DNA of 64,000 nucleotides from the NCBI RefSeq assembly GCF_019492185.1, contig NZ_JAICCF010000003.1, positions 992,001 to 1,056,000 on the forward strand. Reading direction: 5' to 3'. This document shows, piece by piece, positions 8,209 to 16,011 of this stretch. Position 1 is the first letter of the stretch. Every line of letters starts with the position of its first letter. Made by a program: the position numbers and the translations under genes. The notes under the pieces are model-generated. The model was given only the letters and a program-made list of their open reading frames with translations. It did no database searches and was not told the origin of the DNA. This DNA is from Chitinophaga rhizophila (GTDB lineage: Bacteria; Bacteroidota; Bacteroidia; Chitinophagales; Chitinophagaceae).

Positions 8209-8350
8209 CTGTAGGGGAAGGAGTCGAACCTCCACGAGGCAGTTAGCCGCAGCACAAATAAGATTAGTGGTCAACCCATTATGCTGTGTTTATCCTGTGA
8301 TCCCCACCCCCGAGACAAGAGGGCATGTCTGCCAGTTTCATCACCCCACA
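8209..8350 (-). tRNA. tRNA-like RNA gene with class II D-arm, GUC in the anticodon position and a 73-base variable region
   Basis: Read leftward from 8350, canonical tRNA spacing is kept. The acceptor TGTGGGG pairs with CCCTACA (7 pairs, one G-T), followed by T8 G9. A 3-pair D-stem ATG/CAT encloses AAACTGGCAGA with the conserved GG. Anticodon stem CCCTC/GGGGG encloses loop TTGTCTC. T-stem GGAGG/CCTTC encloses loop TTCGACT, and position 73 is G with no encoded CCA. The D-arm resembles tRNA-Leu, yet the loop centre reads GTC (Asp) and G73 is also an Asp-type base. Position 37 is T instead of the usual purine. The variable region is 73 bases long, far above the normal class II size, and contains an 8-pair helix CAGCATAA/TTGTGCTG. 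Terminator follows at once. It may be an expanded tRNA, a tRNA-derived regulatory RNA or a pseudogene. Confidence 0.55.
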
Positions 8351-8524
8351 ATTTAAAGAGCTAGTTATTCAATAATTTGCGCTATTTTTTCAAATCTGTT
8401 CAGTATTTAAACTAACTATTTGTTGAACAATCGCCGTTTGATTAACTATTATGATGCAAATCTAAAGACATCGTCCTTTTCTTGCAAATTTTTTAAGAAA
8501 AATTTTTGAATTTTCGATATTTTT

Positions 8525-8534
8525 CAAATATTTG
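8525..8534. promoter_or_regulatory. Palindrome CAAATATTTG upstream of the Lrp-type gene
   Basis: A perfect 10-base palindrome in a very AT-rich stretch 38 bases upstream of the regulator start. Lrp/AsnC proteins commonly bind AT-rich palindromes near their own promoters, so it is a candidate autoregulatory site. In such AT-rich sequence a chance palindrome is quite possible. Confidence 0.25.
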
Positions 8535-8571
8535 CATATAAGTTTAATACATTCAAAAACAAATTGTAAAA

Positions 8572-9039
8572 ATGAGCCACAATTTGAATATTGACAAACT
8601 AGATTTGCAGATCATCAGTGAAATGATGCATAATGCTGAAATCTCCTACGCTGACCTCGGGAAGAAGTTGTTCGTTTCCGGTGGCACGATCCACGTTAGA
8701 ATGAAGAAATTGCAAGAACTGGGTATCGTTAAAGGTACAAAATTGCATGTAGATTTAAAAATGATTGGCTATGACGTGATTGCCTTCATTGGTATTTATT
8801 TAGAAAAGAGTTCCATGTATGATACTGTTGCGAAAGAACTGCGCAAGATCCCCGAAATGGTACGCCTGAATTACACCACAGGTAGCTATAGCATGTTTGC
8901 AGAGATTATCTGCAAGGATATTTCCCAGCTGAGAAGAATCCTCCACGACGAACTGCAGAAGATTAAAGGGATTGAAAGGACTGAAACACTGATATCATTG
9001 GAAGAAAGTTTTTACCGCACCATTAACGTGGTGGAATAA
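8572..9039 (+). CDS. Lrp/AsnC family transcriptional regulator
   Basis: A 155-residue regulator with an N-terminal winged helix-turn-helix (LDLQIISEMMHNAEISYADLG, then SGGTIHVRMKKLQELGIV) and a C-terminal RAM/AsnC ligand-binding domain (AFIGIYLEKSS, YTTGSYSMFAEIICKD, IERTETLISL). Such proteins assemble into octamers that sense amino acids. The next gene on the same strand is tryptophan 2,3-dioxygenase, and an Lrp-type regulator, KynR, is known to control kynurenine genes in Pseudomonas, so control of tryptophan catabolism is a reasonable inference. The specific effector is not visible from sequence. Confidence 0.93.
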   Translation: MSHNLNIDKLDLQIISEMMHNAEISYADLGKKLFVSGGTIHVRMKKLQELGIVKGTKLHVDLKMIGYDVIAFIGIYLEKSSMYDTVAKELRKIPEMVRLNYTTGSYSMFAEIICKDISQLRRILHDELQKIKGIERTETLISLEESFYRTINVVE

Positions 9040-9053
9040 GGGAATCATCCCGT

Positions 9054-9116
9054 AACCCTTCCTTGTCAGCTTATATATTATACCTGCGCATAAGTGACCG
9101 GGAAGGGTTTCTTTTA
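9054..9116 (+). terminator. Possible terminator or attenuator between the Lrp-type gene and kynA
   Basis: Arms AACCCTTCC (9054-9062) and GGAAGGGTT (9101-9109) pair perfectly around a long AT-rich loop of 38 bases, followed by TCTTTT. The large loop makes it weaker than a classical terminator. Its position 12 bases before the kynA start could allow conditional read-through. Confidence 0.45.
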
Positions 9117-9128
9117 ATTCTTATTACT

Positions 9129-10055
9129 ATGGTTACAACTGAAATCGCCGAGAAAATCAAGCGGCTTGAAGAGAAGTATGCTGCTATGGGTCAGGATCTT
9201 TCTTCATATCTTGACGGACTGCTGTATGCAGATTACCTTACCTACTGGGATTATATTCAATTGGATGTATTGTTAAACCTGCAGCATCCGCGTACCCCCA
9301 TACCAGATGAAAACATCTTTATTATCTATCATCAGATCACCGAACTGTATTTCAAGCTGACCCTGCAGGCTATTGAGCAGGTATGCCAGGCCCCCGTACT
9401 GACTGCCGACCTATTTAAGACACAGCTGAAACGGATCAATAACTATTTCCGTAACCTGATCAACTCTTTTGAGATTATGGTAGAGGGGATGGATAAACAG
9501 CAATTCCTGCAATTCAGGATGGCCTTGTTACCCGCAAGCGGATTTCAGAGCGGTCAGTTCCGGAAGATAGAGATCTGTTCTACCGGGCTGGTGAACCTGG
9601 TCTATGAGCCACAGCGGGAGGGGCTGAAAGGGAAGGAGTTGCCGGAAGTGCTGGATAATATCTATTGGCGCAGTGGGGCCACGGAACTGGCTACAGGCAA
9701 GAAAACACTGACTTTGCGTCAGTTTGAGCAGAAATACATGCATGAGTTCCTGTTTCTGGCAGAACGGTACCAGCAGAATAACATGCAGCTGCGTTATAAG
9801 CAATTGTCACCTGAGGTACAGGAAGAAGTAATGCCTTTACTGAAGGAGTATGATCTGAATATTAATGTGAAATGGCCGCTGATGCATTATAAGTCTGCCG
9901 TAAGATACCTGAACCGGAAGCCGGAAGATATTGCGGCCACGGGTGGAACGAACTGGCAGCAGTATCTGCCTCCCCGTCATAAGCGTATTGTATTTTTTCC
10001 GGAAATCTGGACAGAAGAAGAATTGGACAATTGGGGTAAACTGGCGTTTGAATAA
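9129..10055 (+). CDS. kynA: Tryptophan 2,3-dioxygenase
   Basis: The heme enzyme opening the kynurenine pathway by oxidising tryptophan to N-formylkynurenine. Typical features are YADYLTYWDYIQLDVLL near 35-50, DENIFIIYHQITELYFKL near 57-75 (the distal His region) and FRKIEICS. The ATG at 9129 (MVTTEIAEKIKRL) gives 308 residues, normal for the family. An upstream in-frame start at 9063 would add 22 residues encoded by the hairpin that follows the regulator gene, so it is rejected. No other kynurenine gene lies nearby. It may serve tryptophan catabolism or NAD synthesis, likely under the adjacent Lrp-type regulator. Confidence 0.93.
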   Translation: MVTTEIAEKIKRLEEKYAAMGQDLSSYLDGLLYADYLTYWDYIQLDVLLNLQHPRTPIPDENIFIIYHQITELYFKLTLQAIEQVCQAPVLTADLFKTQLKRINNYFRNLINSFEIMVEGMDKQQFLQFRMALLPASGFQSGQFRKIEICSTGLVNLVYEPQREGLKGKELPEVLDNIYWRSGATELATGKKTLTLRQFEQKYMHEFLFLAERYQQNNMQLRYKQLSPEVQEEVMPLLKEYDLNINVKWPLMHYKSAVRYLNRKPEDIAATGGTNWQQYLPPRHKRIVFFPEIWTEEELDNWGKLAFE

Positions 10056-10232
10056 ATAATTGAACTATTTTTCATAAGTTTGCAAGGAACGGTAGCTTTC
10101 ACATTAAAAGTCATTCCGTCCTGGCACTAGTACCAGGTACAAAAATGTTCTCCAATCAGCTTTTGTTGCTTTGTGAATGCGCAAGCAGATCTTACCTTTC
10201 AAATTTACACAGACATTATTTTTAGTAGCGAT

Positions 10233-10955
10233 ATGGAATACAATACAACCCGTAACCATTTGATAATGAAGGAGTACGGACGAAATATCCAAAAGATGAT
10301 CGAGTATGTACTCGGCATTGAGGATAGGGAGCACCGTCAACGTAATGCGATGTCACTGATTGAGCTGATGGGTACGCTGAATCCTCACCTGCGTAACGTA
10401 GAGGATTTCAGACATAAGCTATGGGACCATTTGTTTCTGATATCCGACTTCAAACTCGATGTTGAATCTCCATACCCTATTCCAACCAGGGAAACATTGA
10501 GAGCGAGACCCGAACGCCTGGAATATCCTAAAAAATACCCGCGTAACCGCCATTTCGGTAAAAACCTGGAGATGGTGATTGACAAGGCTATCAACGAGAC
10601 TAATCCGGAAAAGAAGGAAGGATTTACACAATGCGTTGGTAACTATATGAAACTGGCTTATAGCAACTGGCACAAGGAAAGTGTGCATGATGATGCTATC
10701 AGGGCTGAGTTGAATGGTATTACTGAAGGCAGACTGGATTATCAGACTGGTCATTCACCTGCGCCAAGTATTGCAGCAAGCACTAACACGCCTAACTTTA
10801 ATACGAATGCTGAGTTCCAGCCACGTTCCTCTAATAACAGCGGCAGTGGTGGCAGCAAACGTAATAAGAACTTCCAGCAGAAGTTCAAGAACAATAACCA
10901 GAAGAACAGCAACAAGCACAATAACAACAAATACAATAAAAACAGGAACAAGTGA
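10233..10955 (+). CDS. DUF4290 domain-containing protein
   Basis: A Bacteroidota protein of unknown function. Residues about 1-175 match DUF4290: MEYNTTRNHLIMKEYGRNIQKM at the start, then HRQRNAMSLIELMGTLNP and DFRHKLWDHLFLISDF. The C-terminal 60 residues are low-complexity, rich in Asn, Ser and Lys, and probably disordered, with a basic tail suggestive of nucleic-acid contact. The start at 10233 begins exactly at the domain; an in-frame start 60 bases earlier adds nothing conserved. Its stop overlaps the murA start (GTGA), a common Bacteroidota pairing that implies coupled translation. No enzymatic function can be assigned. Confidence 0.9.
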   Translation: MEYNTTRNHLIMKEYGRNIQKMIEYVLGIEDREHRQRNAMSLIELMGTLNPHLRNVEDFRHKLWDHLFLISDFKLDVESPYPIPTRETLRARPERLEYPKKYPRNRHFGKNLEMVIDKAINETNPEKKEGFTQCVGNYMKLAYSNWHKESVHDDAIRAELNGITEGRLDYQTGHSPAPSIAASTNTPNFNTNAEFQPRSSNNSGSGGSKRNKNFQQKFKNNNQKNSNKHNNNKYNKNRNK

Positions 10956-12265
10956 GTAGTGCTTTCGAAGTAAGAGGCGGCAACCGTCTTAAGGGGGAAA
11001 TTGTGCCCCAGGGTGCCAAAAACGAAGCCTTACAGATTATCAGCGCAGTTTTGCTAACAGCTGATAAAGTTACTATCAGTAATATCCCGGATATCCTCGA
11101 TGTAAACCTGCTTATAGAGTTGCTGGGTGATATGGGTGTAAAGTTGAACAGGGTAAGCCGTGATACGTGTGAGTTTCAGGCTGATCAGATCAATCTTCCA
11201 TATCTGGAAAGTGCAGAATTTAAGAAAAAATCCGGACGTCTCAGAGGTTCAGTAATGATTGCTGGTCCGCTGCTGGCACGCTTTGGTAAGGCATATATAC
11301 CTAAACCTGGTGGAGACAAAATTGGTCGCCGCAGGCTGGATACGCACATCATTGGTTTTGAGAAACTAGGCGTACAGTTCGTATATGATAATGATGATAA
11401 CTACTTCCGCCTGGAAGCCGGCGACGGTGGACTGAAAGGAGCTTATATGCTGCTGGACGAGCCATCTGTAACCGGTACTGCCAATATTGTCATGGCAGCT
11501 GTTATGGCCAGCGGTACAACAACTATTTATAATGCAGCATGTGAACCTTACCTGCAGCAGTTGTGCAAAATGCTGAATAGCATGGGCGCAAATATCAGCG
11601 GTATTGGTTCTAACCTGTTGACCATCCAGGGCGTATCTTCCCTGAAAGGTTGCAGTCATGCCATGCTGCCGGATATGATCGAAATAGGTTCCTTTATCGG
11701 ACTGGCAGCAATGACCCAGTCAGAGATCACCATCAGGAATGCAGGCGTACAACATCTCGGTATCATCCCTGAGAAGTTCCGCCAGCTAGGTATCAATCTT
11801 GAAATCAGAGATAACGATATCTATATCCCTGCGCAGGATTCCTATGAGATTCAGACTTTCCTGGACGGTTCCATCCTCACTATATCAGACCATCCATGGC
11901 CAGGCTTCACACCTGACCTGCTGAGTATCGTACTGGTAGTAGCTACTCAGGCAAAAGGCAGTGTGATGATTCACCAGAAGATGTTTGAAAGCAGATTGTT
12001 CTTTGTAGATAAGCTGATTGACATGGGCGCGCAGATCGTATTATGCGATCCTCACCGTGCAGTGGTGATCGGTCTGGGCAGACAGCACGCACTGAGAGGT
12101 ATAACAATGTCTTCTCCGGATATACGTGCCGGTGTATCTCTCCTGATTGCAGCGTTGAGCGCAGAAGGAAAGAGCACTATCCAGAATATCGAACAGATTG
12201 ACCGTGGGTATCAATATATCGATGAACGATTGAGAAACCTGGGTGCAGACATCAGAAGAGTATAA
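10952..12265 (+). CDS. murA: UDP-N-acetylglucosamine 1-carboxyvinyltransferase MurA (Cys-to-Asp active-site form)
   Basis: MurA transfers enolpyruvate from PEP to UDP-GlcNAc, the first committed step of peptidoglycan synthesis. The 437 residues follow the normal EPSP-synthase-like fold, with GAKNEALQII at about 21-30, RGSVMIAGPLLARFG at about 98-112 and the catalytic loop PGGDKIGRRRLDTH at about 119-132. The residue equivalent to E. coli Cys115, the fosfomycin target, is Asp (D122). MurA forms with this change, known from Mycobacterium and Chlamydia, are active but fosfomycin-resistant. Start is GTG overlapping the DUF4290 stop; no better ATG exists near the conserved N-terminus. Confidence 0.95.
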   Translation: MSSAFEVRGGNRLKGEIVPQGAKNEALQIISAVLLTADKVTISNIPDILDVNLLIELLGDMGVKLNRVSRDTCEFQADQINLPYLESAEFKKKSGRLRGSVMIAGPLLARFGKAYIPKPGGDKIGRRRLDTHIIGFEKLGVQFVYDNDDNYFRLEAGDGGLKGAYMLLDEPSVTGTANIVMAAVMASGTTTIYNAACEPYLQQLCKMLNSMGANISGIGSNLLTIQGVSSLKGCSHAMLPDMIEIGSFIGLAAMTQSEITIRNAGVQHLGIIPEKFRQLGINLEIRDNDIYIPAQDSYEIQTFLDGSILTISDHPWPGFTPDLLSIVLVVATQAKGSVMIHQKMFESRLFFVDKLIDMGAQIVLCDPHRAVVIGLGRQHALRGITMSSPDIRAGVSLLIAALSAEGKSTIQNIEQIDRGYQYIDERLRNLGADIRRV

Positions 12266-12283
12266 GCAATTATAAGGTATACA

Positions 12284-12358
12284 ACAGGCTGCAAGAGATT
12301 GGCGCGAACGATCATATTCTAATATGGTAAAAGCCCGCACCAATCGCTTGCAGCCTGT
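12284..12358 (+). repeat. Long hairpin between murA and gmk
   Basis: Arms of about 23 bases (12284-12306 and 12336-12358) pair with only two mismatches around a 29-base loop. Core strands read CAGGCTGCAAG and CTTGCAGCCTG. There is no T-run after it, so it is not a classical terminator. It lies in the 129-base gap between murA and gmk and could be an mRNA processing or stabilising structure, or a small palindromic repeat. Confidence 0.65.
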
Positions 12359-12394
12359 GATTTATAGCGGAACCAGGAATAATCAGATCAGAAC

Positions 12395-12961
12395 ATGAGC
12401 AATAAGATTATTATTATTACTGCCCCTTCAGGAGCAGGGAAAACCACCATTGTAAAAAAGCTGTTGTCAGAATTGCCACAACTGTCTTTTTCTATTTCAG
12501 CTACTACACGTACAGCCAGGGAAACCGAAGTACATGGCAGGGACTATTATTTCCTGTCACTGGATGATTTCCATCAGAAAATTGATGACAATGCCTTTGC
12601 AGAATACGAGATGGTATATGCTGGTAAGTACTATGGTACGCTGAAGACAGAGCTGCAACGCATATGGGATGATGGTAAGGTACCAATGGTAGATATCGAT
12701 GTGAAAGGGGCCCTTTCTATAAAAGAGAAGTACCACACAGGGGTATTGACAATATTTATTGCACCGCCTACCCTGGATACCTTACGGGTACGCCTGAGTG
12801 AACGGGGTACAGAAACACAGGCCTCGCTGGAAGAAAGACTGGGGAAAGCCCGTTATGAACTGTCATTCTCGCATGAATTTGATGAAATAGTAGTGAATGA
12901 CGACCTGGAGACGGCTTACACAGCAGTAAAAACACTGGTAACCGGGTTCCTGGCACAGTAA
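12395..12961 (+). CDS. gmk: Guanylate kinase
   Basis: Phosphorylates GMP to GDP in the cytoplasm. The 188 residues show P-loop IITAPSGAGKTTIVKKLL at about 5-22, GMP-binding SFSISATTRTARETEVHGRDYYFLS at about 30-55 with the conserved tyrosines, and VDIDVKGALSIKEKY at about 97-111. The lid region ERGTETQASLEERLGKA at about 135-151 is also normal. Length is standard. It lies on the same strand as murA, separated by a hairpin-bearing gap, and may be cotranscribed. The start at 12395 is the only ATG near the P-loop. Confidence 0.96.
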   Translation: MSNKIIIITAPSGAGKTTIVKKLLSELPQLSFSISATTRTARETEVHGRDYYFLSLDDFHQKIDDNAFAEYEMVYAGKYYGTLKTELQRIWDDGKVPMVDIDVKGALSIKEKYHTGVLTIFIAPPTLDTLRVRLSERGTETQASLEERLGKARYELSFSHEFDEIVVNDDLETAYTAVKTLVTGFLAQ

Positions 12962-13042
12962 CATAATGTTCCGGTTCAATCTTTGCATATGGATTGACCG
13001 TACCTATTATGTGGAATCTATAATTCCTTACTTTTGAACTCT

Positions 13043-14308
13043 ATGGACACTTATACACTCCTGATCCTGGCTATACTGGTATTGCTGGCAGGTTTCTTTG
13101 CCGGACTTGAAACGGCCTTCGCCAATGTAAACAAGTTAAGCATTGAGCTGAAAAAGAAGCAGGGGCGCGCTACCGGTAAAATACTGGCCAGCTTTAATGA
13201 CAACCCTTCACGTTTTCTGGCTACCAGCCTGTTAGGATTAACTATTGTTGTGGTGATATATGGTATTCTGTTTGCCGGCTTCTTTCAGCCGATCTGGAAC
13301 CAGGTATTACCTCCCCAGCAGAATACAAATCTGCAACCTGTGTTACTCTTTATTGATGTAATACTTGCTACACTTATAGTGCTTTCCTTTGGGTTCTTTA
13401 TACCCCGAGCTATTTTCCGCTCCCGTCCGGAAGCATTACTGAGTTTCTTTGCACTACCCATTTCTGTGATATCCAAGCCACTGTATGTAATAGGCAGTTT
13501 ACTGGTATCTATTTCTGAATGGATATTGAAGTACCTGTTCAACGTGCGTATTATTGAGACAAGTACTTCCTTCCCAAGGGTGGATGTTGAGCATTTTATC
13601 AGGCAGTCGCAGCAGCATATGACAGAAAATCAGGAGCTTAATACAGAGCTGTTTGAAAATGCGCTGTCACTTGCACATGTAAAGATCCGTGGTTGTCTTA
13701 TTCCCCGTAAGGAGATAGAGGCTTTGGAGATTAATAGTCCGATTGCTGCTGCACAGCAGAAGTTTATGGAGACTAAACTTTCCAAGATCATTATTTATGA
13801 AAGCAGCATCGATAATATTCTGGGATATATTCATCAGCTGGATATGTTTAAAAGTCCTTCGGATATACCTTCTATATTGCACCCGATACAGGCTGTTCCG
13901 GAAACGATGAGTGCTATTGACCTGCTAAGCAAATTCAACAAGGAACGCAGGAGTATTGCCTGGGTAGTGGATGAATTTGGTGGTACAGCCGGTATTGTTA
14001 CGATTGAGGATGTACTGGAAGAGATATTCGGAGAGATCAAGGATGAGCATGATGTAGAAGAGTTTGTCGAGAAGCAGATTGCGGATAAGGAATACATTTT
14101 CTCTGGAAGGCTGGAGCTGGATTATCTGAATGAGAAATACGGTTTTGATTTCCCTGAAGATGAAAGTGAAACATTATCGGGTTATATCATTAATCACCAT
14201 GAGAAGATTCCTCGTTTGAAAGAGCGCATCATTATTGATGATTATGAGTTTGACGTATTAAATGTTACTGAAACCAGGATCGAAATGGTGAAAATAAAGG
14301 TACTTTAA
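13043..14308 (+). CDS. CNNM/CBS/CorC-domain membrane protein (hemolysin C / GldE-like family)
   Basis: A 421-residue integral membrane protein. The N-terminal CNNM (DUF21) domain at about 1-185 has four hydrophobic segments and begins LILAILVLLAGFFAGLETAFANVNK. A CBS pair follows at about 200-325 (GCLIPRKEIEALE, AWVVDEFGGTAGIVTIEDVLEEIFGEI) and a CorC_HlyC domain closes the protein. Members are proposed to export or sense Mg2+; in Flavobacterium a relative, GldE, is tied to gliding. Which role applies here cannot be told. The ATG at 13043 (MDTYTLLI) is chosen over a TTG nine bases earlier. Confidence 0.9.
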   Translation: MDTYTLLILAILVLLAGFFAGLETAFANVNKLSIELKKKQGRATGKILASFNDNPSRFLATSLLGLTIVVVIYGILFAGFFQPIWNQVLPPQQNTNLQPVLLFIDVILATLIVLSFGFFIPRAIFRSRPEALLSFFALPISVISKPLYVIGSLLVSISEWILKYLFNVRIIETSTSFPRVDVEHFIRQSQQHMTENQELNTELFENALSLAHVKIRGCLIPRKEIEALEINSPIAAAQQKFMETKLSKIIIYESSIDNILGYIHQLDMFKSPSDIPSILHPIQAVPETMSAIDLLSKFNKERRSIAWVVDEFGGTAGIVTIEDVLEEIFGEIKDEHDVEEFVEKQIADKEYIFSGRLELDYLNEKYGFDFPEDESETLSGYIINHHEKIPRLKERIIIDDYEFDVLNVTETRIEMVKIKVL

Positions 14309-14593
14309 AGAGATAATAGATAATCTGACTTTTTTATATAAAAAATTGAAAGTTTAGTTGCTTATCTTTCAGGTGTTTAGGAGAGCTTACTAGTTTTTTA
14401 TAAAAGAAAAGAAATCAGTAGTTGATATTGTGATTATTTTTTTAATATATTTGCAGCGTGAAGGAACATCGCCCCGCTAAAACGATTTAAAAAAGTAGTA
14501 GGGAATTAACACTAATTTTATACATTTGCTGCAGATGATGTAACACAATGATTTGATTTTTGTTAAAAGGATGTAAAAAAAATTGTTACAACA
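14309..14593. other. AT-rich intergenic leader with a promoter-like element
   Basis: No gene is seen. A TTG at 14422-14424, 21 bases, then TATATTTG at 14446-14453 form a good Bacteroidota promoter. Together with a second promoter at 14594-14623 it points rightward into the candidate small RNA at 14630-14792. The sequence between the two promoters is very AT-rich and shows no further structure. Confidence 0.4.
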
Positions 14594-14623
14594 TTGATAA
14601 TAACATATTTATTTCTATTTTTG
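14594..14623 (+). promoter_or_regulatory. Promoter of the candidate small RNA
   Basis: TTG (14594-14596), a 19-base spacer and TATTTTTG (14616-14623) match the Bacteroidota -33/-7 consensus and spacing well. Transcription would begin near 14630. No protein gene starts within the next 160 bases that ends before the terminator. Confidence 0.65.
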
Positions 14624-14629
14624 TGATAG

Positions 14630-14792
14630 AAATTTAAAAGTAACCAGAAACACGAACATCTTGAAAGCTTGCCATCAATCGGATGCAATGTGAATCTGGA
14701 AACAAAGACATTCTCGAATTCAACTTTTTTGGGGTTAACAAACAATGGATGAAAGGCCGGCTCTTGATTCTTCTCGGGCTGGCTCTTTTTTT
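14630..14792 (+). ncRNA. Candidate structured small RNA
   Basis: A roughly 160-base transcription unit is framed by a good promoter and a terminator. Its 5' part (14644-14699) folds into a hairpin of alternating helices CCAGA/TCTGG, CAC/GTG and CATC/GATG separated by small internal loops, the first being symmetric AA/AA. No conserved protein is encoded; the frame starting at 14742 (MDERPALDSS) runs through the terminator stem and looks accidental. It could be a regulatory RNA, or a 6S-type RNA, but no family is recognised and end-to-end pairing expected for 6S RNA is not seen. Confidence 0.5.
14756..14792 (+). terminator. Terminator of the candidate small RNA
   Basis: Stem GCCGGCTC (14756-14763) with GGGCTGGC (14776-14783), including two G-T pairs, a 12-base loop and a T-rich tail TCTTTTTTT. 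Confidence 0.75.
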
Positions 14793-14983
14793 ATACCTAC
14801 CTCAAAGCTCATTATATATCTTCTTTCTTTCTGTTTACTGCCGGTTAACGATGATCTGTTAACAAAATGTCGGGTAAGACTGACATACGGCAGGCGGGTA
14901 AACAGGCATATGGGCGGCACAGGCTTTTCTCTGGCACCTTTAAATTCGCTTAAATCTTTCTACTTATACTGTTACTTCTTCTG

Positions 14984-15010
14984 TTTTGTTGGGAGCAACC
15001 GCTATATTTG
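14984..15010 (+). promoter_or_regulatory. tatC promoter
   Basis: TATATTTG at 15003-15010 is an exact TAnnTTTG match about 40 bases before the tatC start; CTG/TTCTG about 19 bases upstream is a weak -33 partner. The rest of 14793-15050 shows no other feature. Confidence 0.55.
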
Positions 15011-15050
15011 TGCTCCTTAGATTTTAATATTCATAGTCTGACTAACTGAT

Positions 15051-15902
15051 ATGTTCAAGAAAATTTTTGCGAATAACGGGGAAAAGGCAGAGATGTCTTT
15101 CTTTGACCACCTGGAAGACCTCCGCTGGCATATTGTGCGCTCGATCATTGCGTTGATTGTGGTGAGCATTTTCGGCTTCGTCTACACTAAAGAGATACTT
15201 GATGACGTGATATTCGGCCCGACGAATGCTAATTTCCCATCTTATGTGGCACTATGTAAGCTAAGTAACTTGGTAGGGCTGGGTGACAAACTTTGTATTA
15301 CGCCGGTGCCTATTACTTTCCAGAACCACATACTGGTAGGTCAGGTCATGTTGCAGTTCAAACTGGCATTCATATTTGGCCTGGTAGTCGCATTCCCTTA
15401 TATCTTCTGGGAATTTTGGCGGTTTATCAAGCCTGCCTTAAAGGAAAGGGAATTAAGAGGTGCAAAGGGCATTATTTTCTGGGTATCCTTCCAGTTTTTC
15501 CTGGGTATTGCTTTCAGCTATTTTCTGATGGCTCCTTTTACGATCAACTTCCTGGCTGGTTATACTGTTACAGATAAGGCGGTGAATCAGTTTTTCATAG
15601 ACGATTATTTCGGACTGATGTCACAGATCGTATTGGGTATGGGTGTACTGTTTGAAATGCCTATTTTGGTATTCTTCCTTACCAAGATCGGGTTTCTTTC
15701 TCCGGAATTTCTTCGTGCATACCGCAGGCATGCAATTGTAGTAATACTGGTATTAGCAGCGGTAATTACACCACCTGACGTAATAGACCAGCTGATAGTA
15801 TTCACGCCGTTGTATCTGTTATATGAGATCAGTATATATATTTCGGCCAGAGCGATGAAAGGAATGGAAAAAGCAGAGAAAGAAGCAGAAGAGTGGTCCT
15901 GA
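15051..15902 (+). CDS. tatC: Sec-independent protein translocase TatC
   Basis: TatC is the signal-peptide receptor of the twin-arginine pathway that exports folded proteins across the inner membrane. The 283 residues contain the hallmark N-terminal MSFFDHLEDLRWHIVRS (about 15-31) and six hydrophobic segments. The family core FPYIFWEFWRFIKPALKERE is at about 116-135 and ITPPDVIDQLIVFTPLYLLYE is near 244-264. Between the first two membrane segments there is a larger periplasmic loop (about 55-90) common in Bacteroidota. No tatA gene lies next to it in this window. A terminator follows, so the gene is probably monocistronic. Confidence 0.96.
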   Translation: MFKKIFANNGEKAEMSFFDHLEDLRWHIVRSIIALIVVSIFGFVYTKEILDDVIFGPTNANFPSYVALCKLSNLVGLGDKLCITPVPITFQNHILVGQVMLQFKLAFIFGLVVAFPYIFWEFWRFIKPALKERELRGAKGIIFWVSFQFFLGIAFSYFLMAPFTINFLAGYTVTDKAVNQFFIDDYFGLMSQIVLGMGVLFEMPILVFFLTKIGFLSPEFLRAYRRHAIVVILVLAAVITPPDVIDQLIVFTPLYLLYEISIYISARAMKGMEKAEKEAEEWS

Positions 15903-15927
15903 TCTGACGCTGATATAAAATAAAGTC

Positions 15928-15976
15928 CAACGCGGAATATCCCTTGTTTACACTGGATATTCCGCGTTGTAGTTTT
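15928..15976 (+). terminator. Terminator after tatC
   Basis: Perfect 15-base arms CAACGCGGAATATCC (15928-15942) and its complement (15955-15969), 12-base loop, then TAGTTTTG. The tail is only moderately T-rich. Confidence 0.75.
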
Positions 15977-16011
15977 GTGAACCTTTACTTTACTACTTAA
16001 ATTTTAGTTTT

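Noticed and set aside
8209..8350. Reading the tRNA-like gene as part of tmRNA
   Set aside because: It is far too short, has a full D-arm and anticodon arm, and encodes no tag reading frame.
8078..8356. 92-codon frame on plus
   Set aside because: It is antisense to the tRNA-like gene and its terminator, which explain the sequence better.
14630..14792. Identification of the small RNA as 6S RNA
   Set aside because: The expected long closing stem between 5' and 3' ends and central bubble were not found.
14745..15020. 91-codon frame on plus before tatC
   Set aside because: It begins inside the terminator of the candidate small RNA and crosses the tatC promoter; composition is not protein-like.
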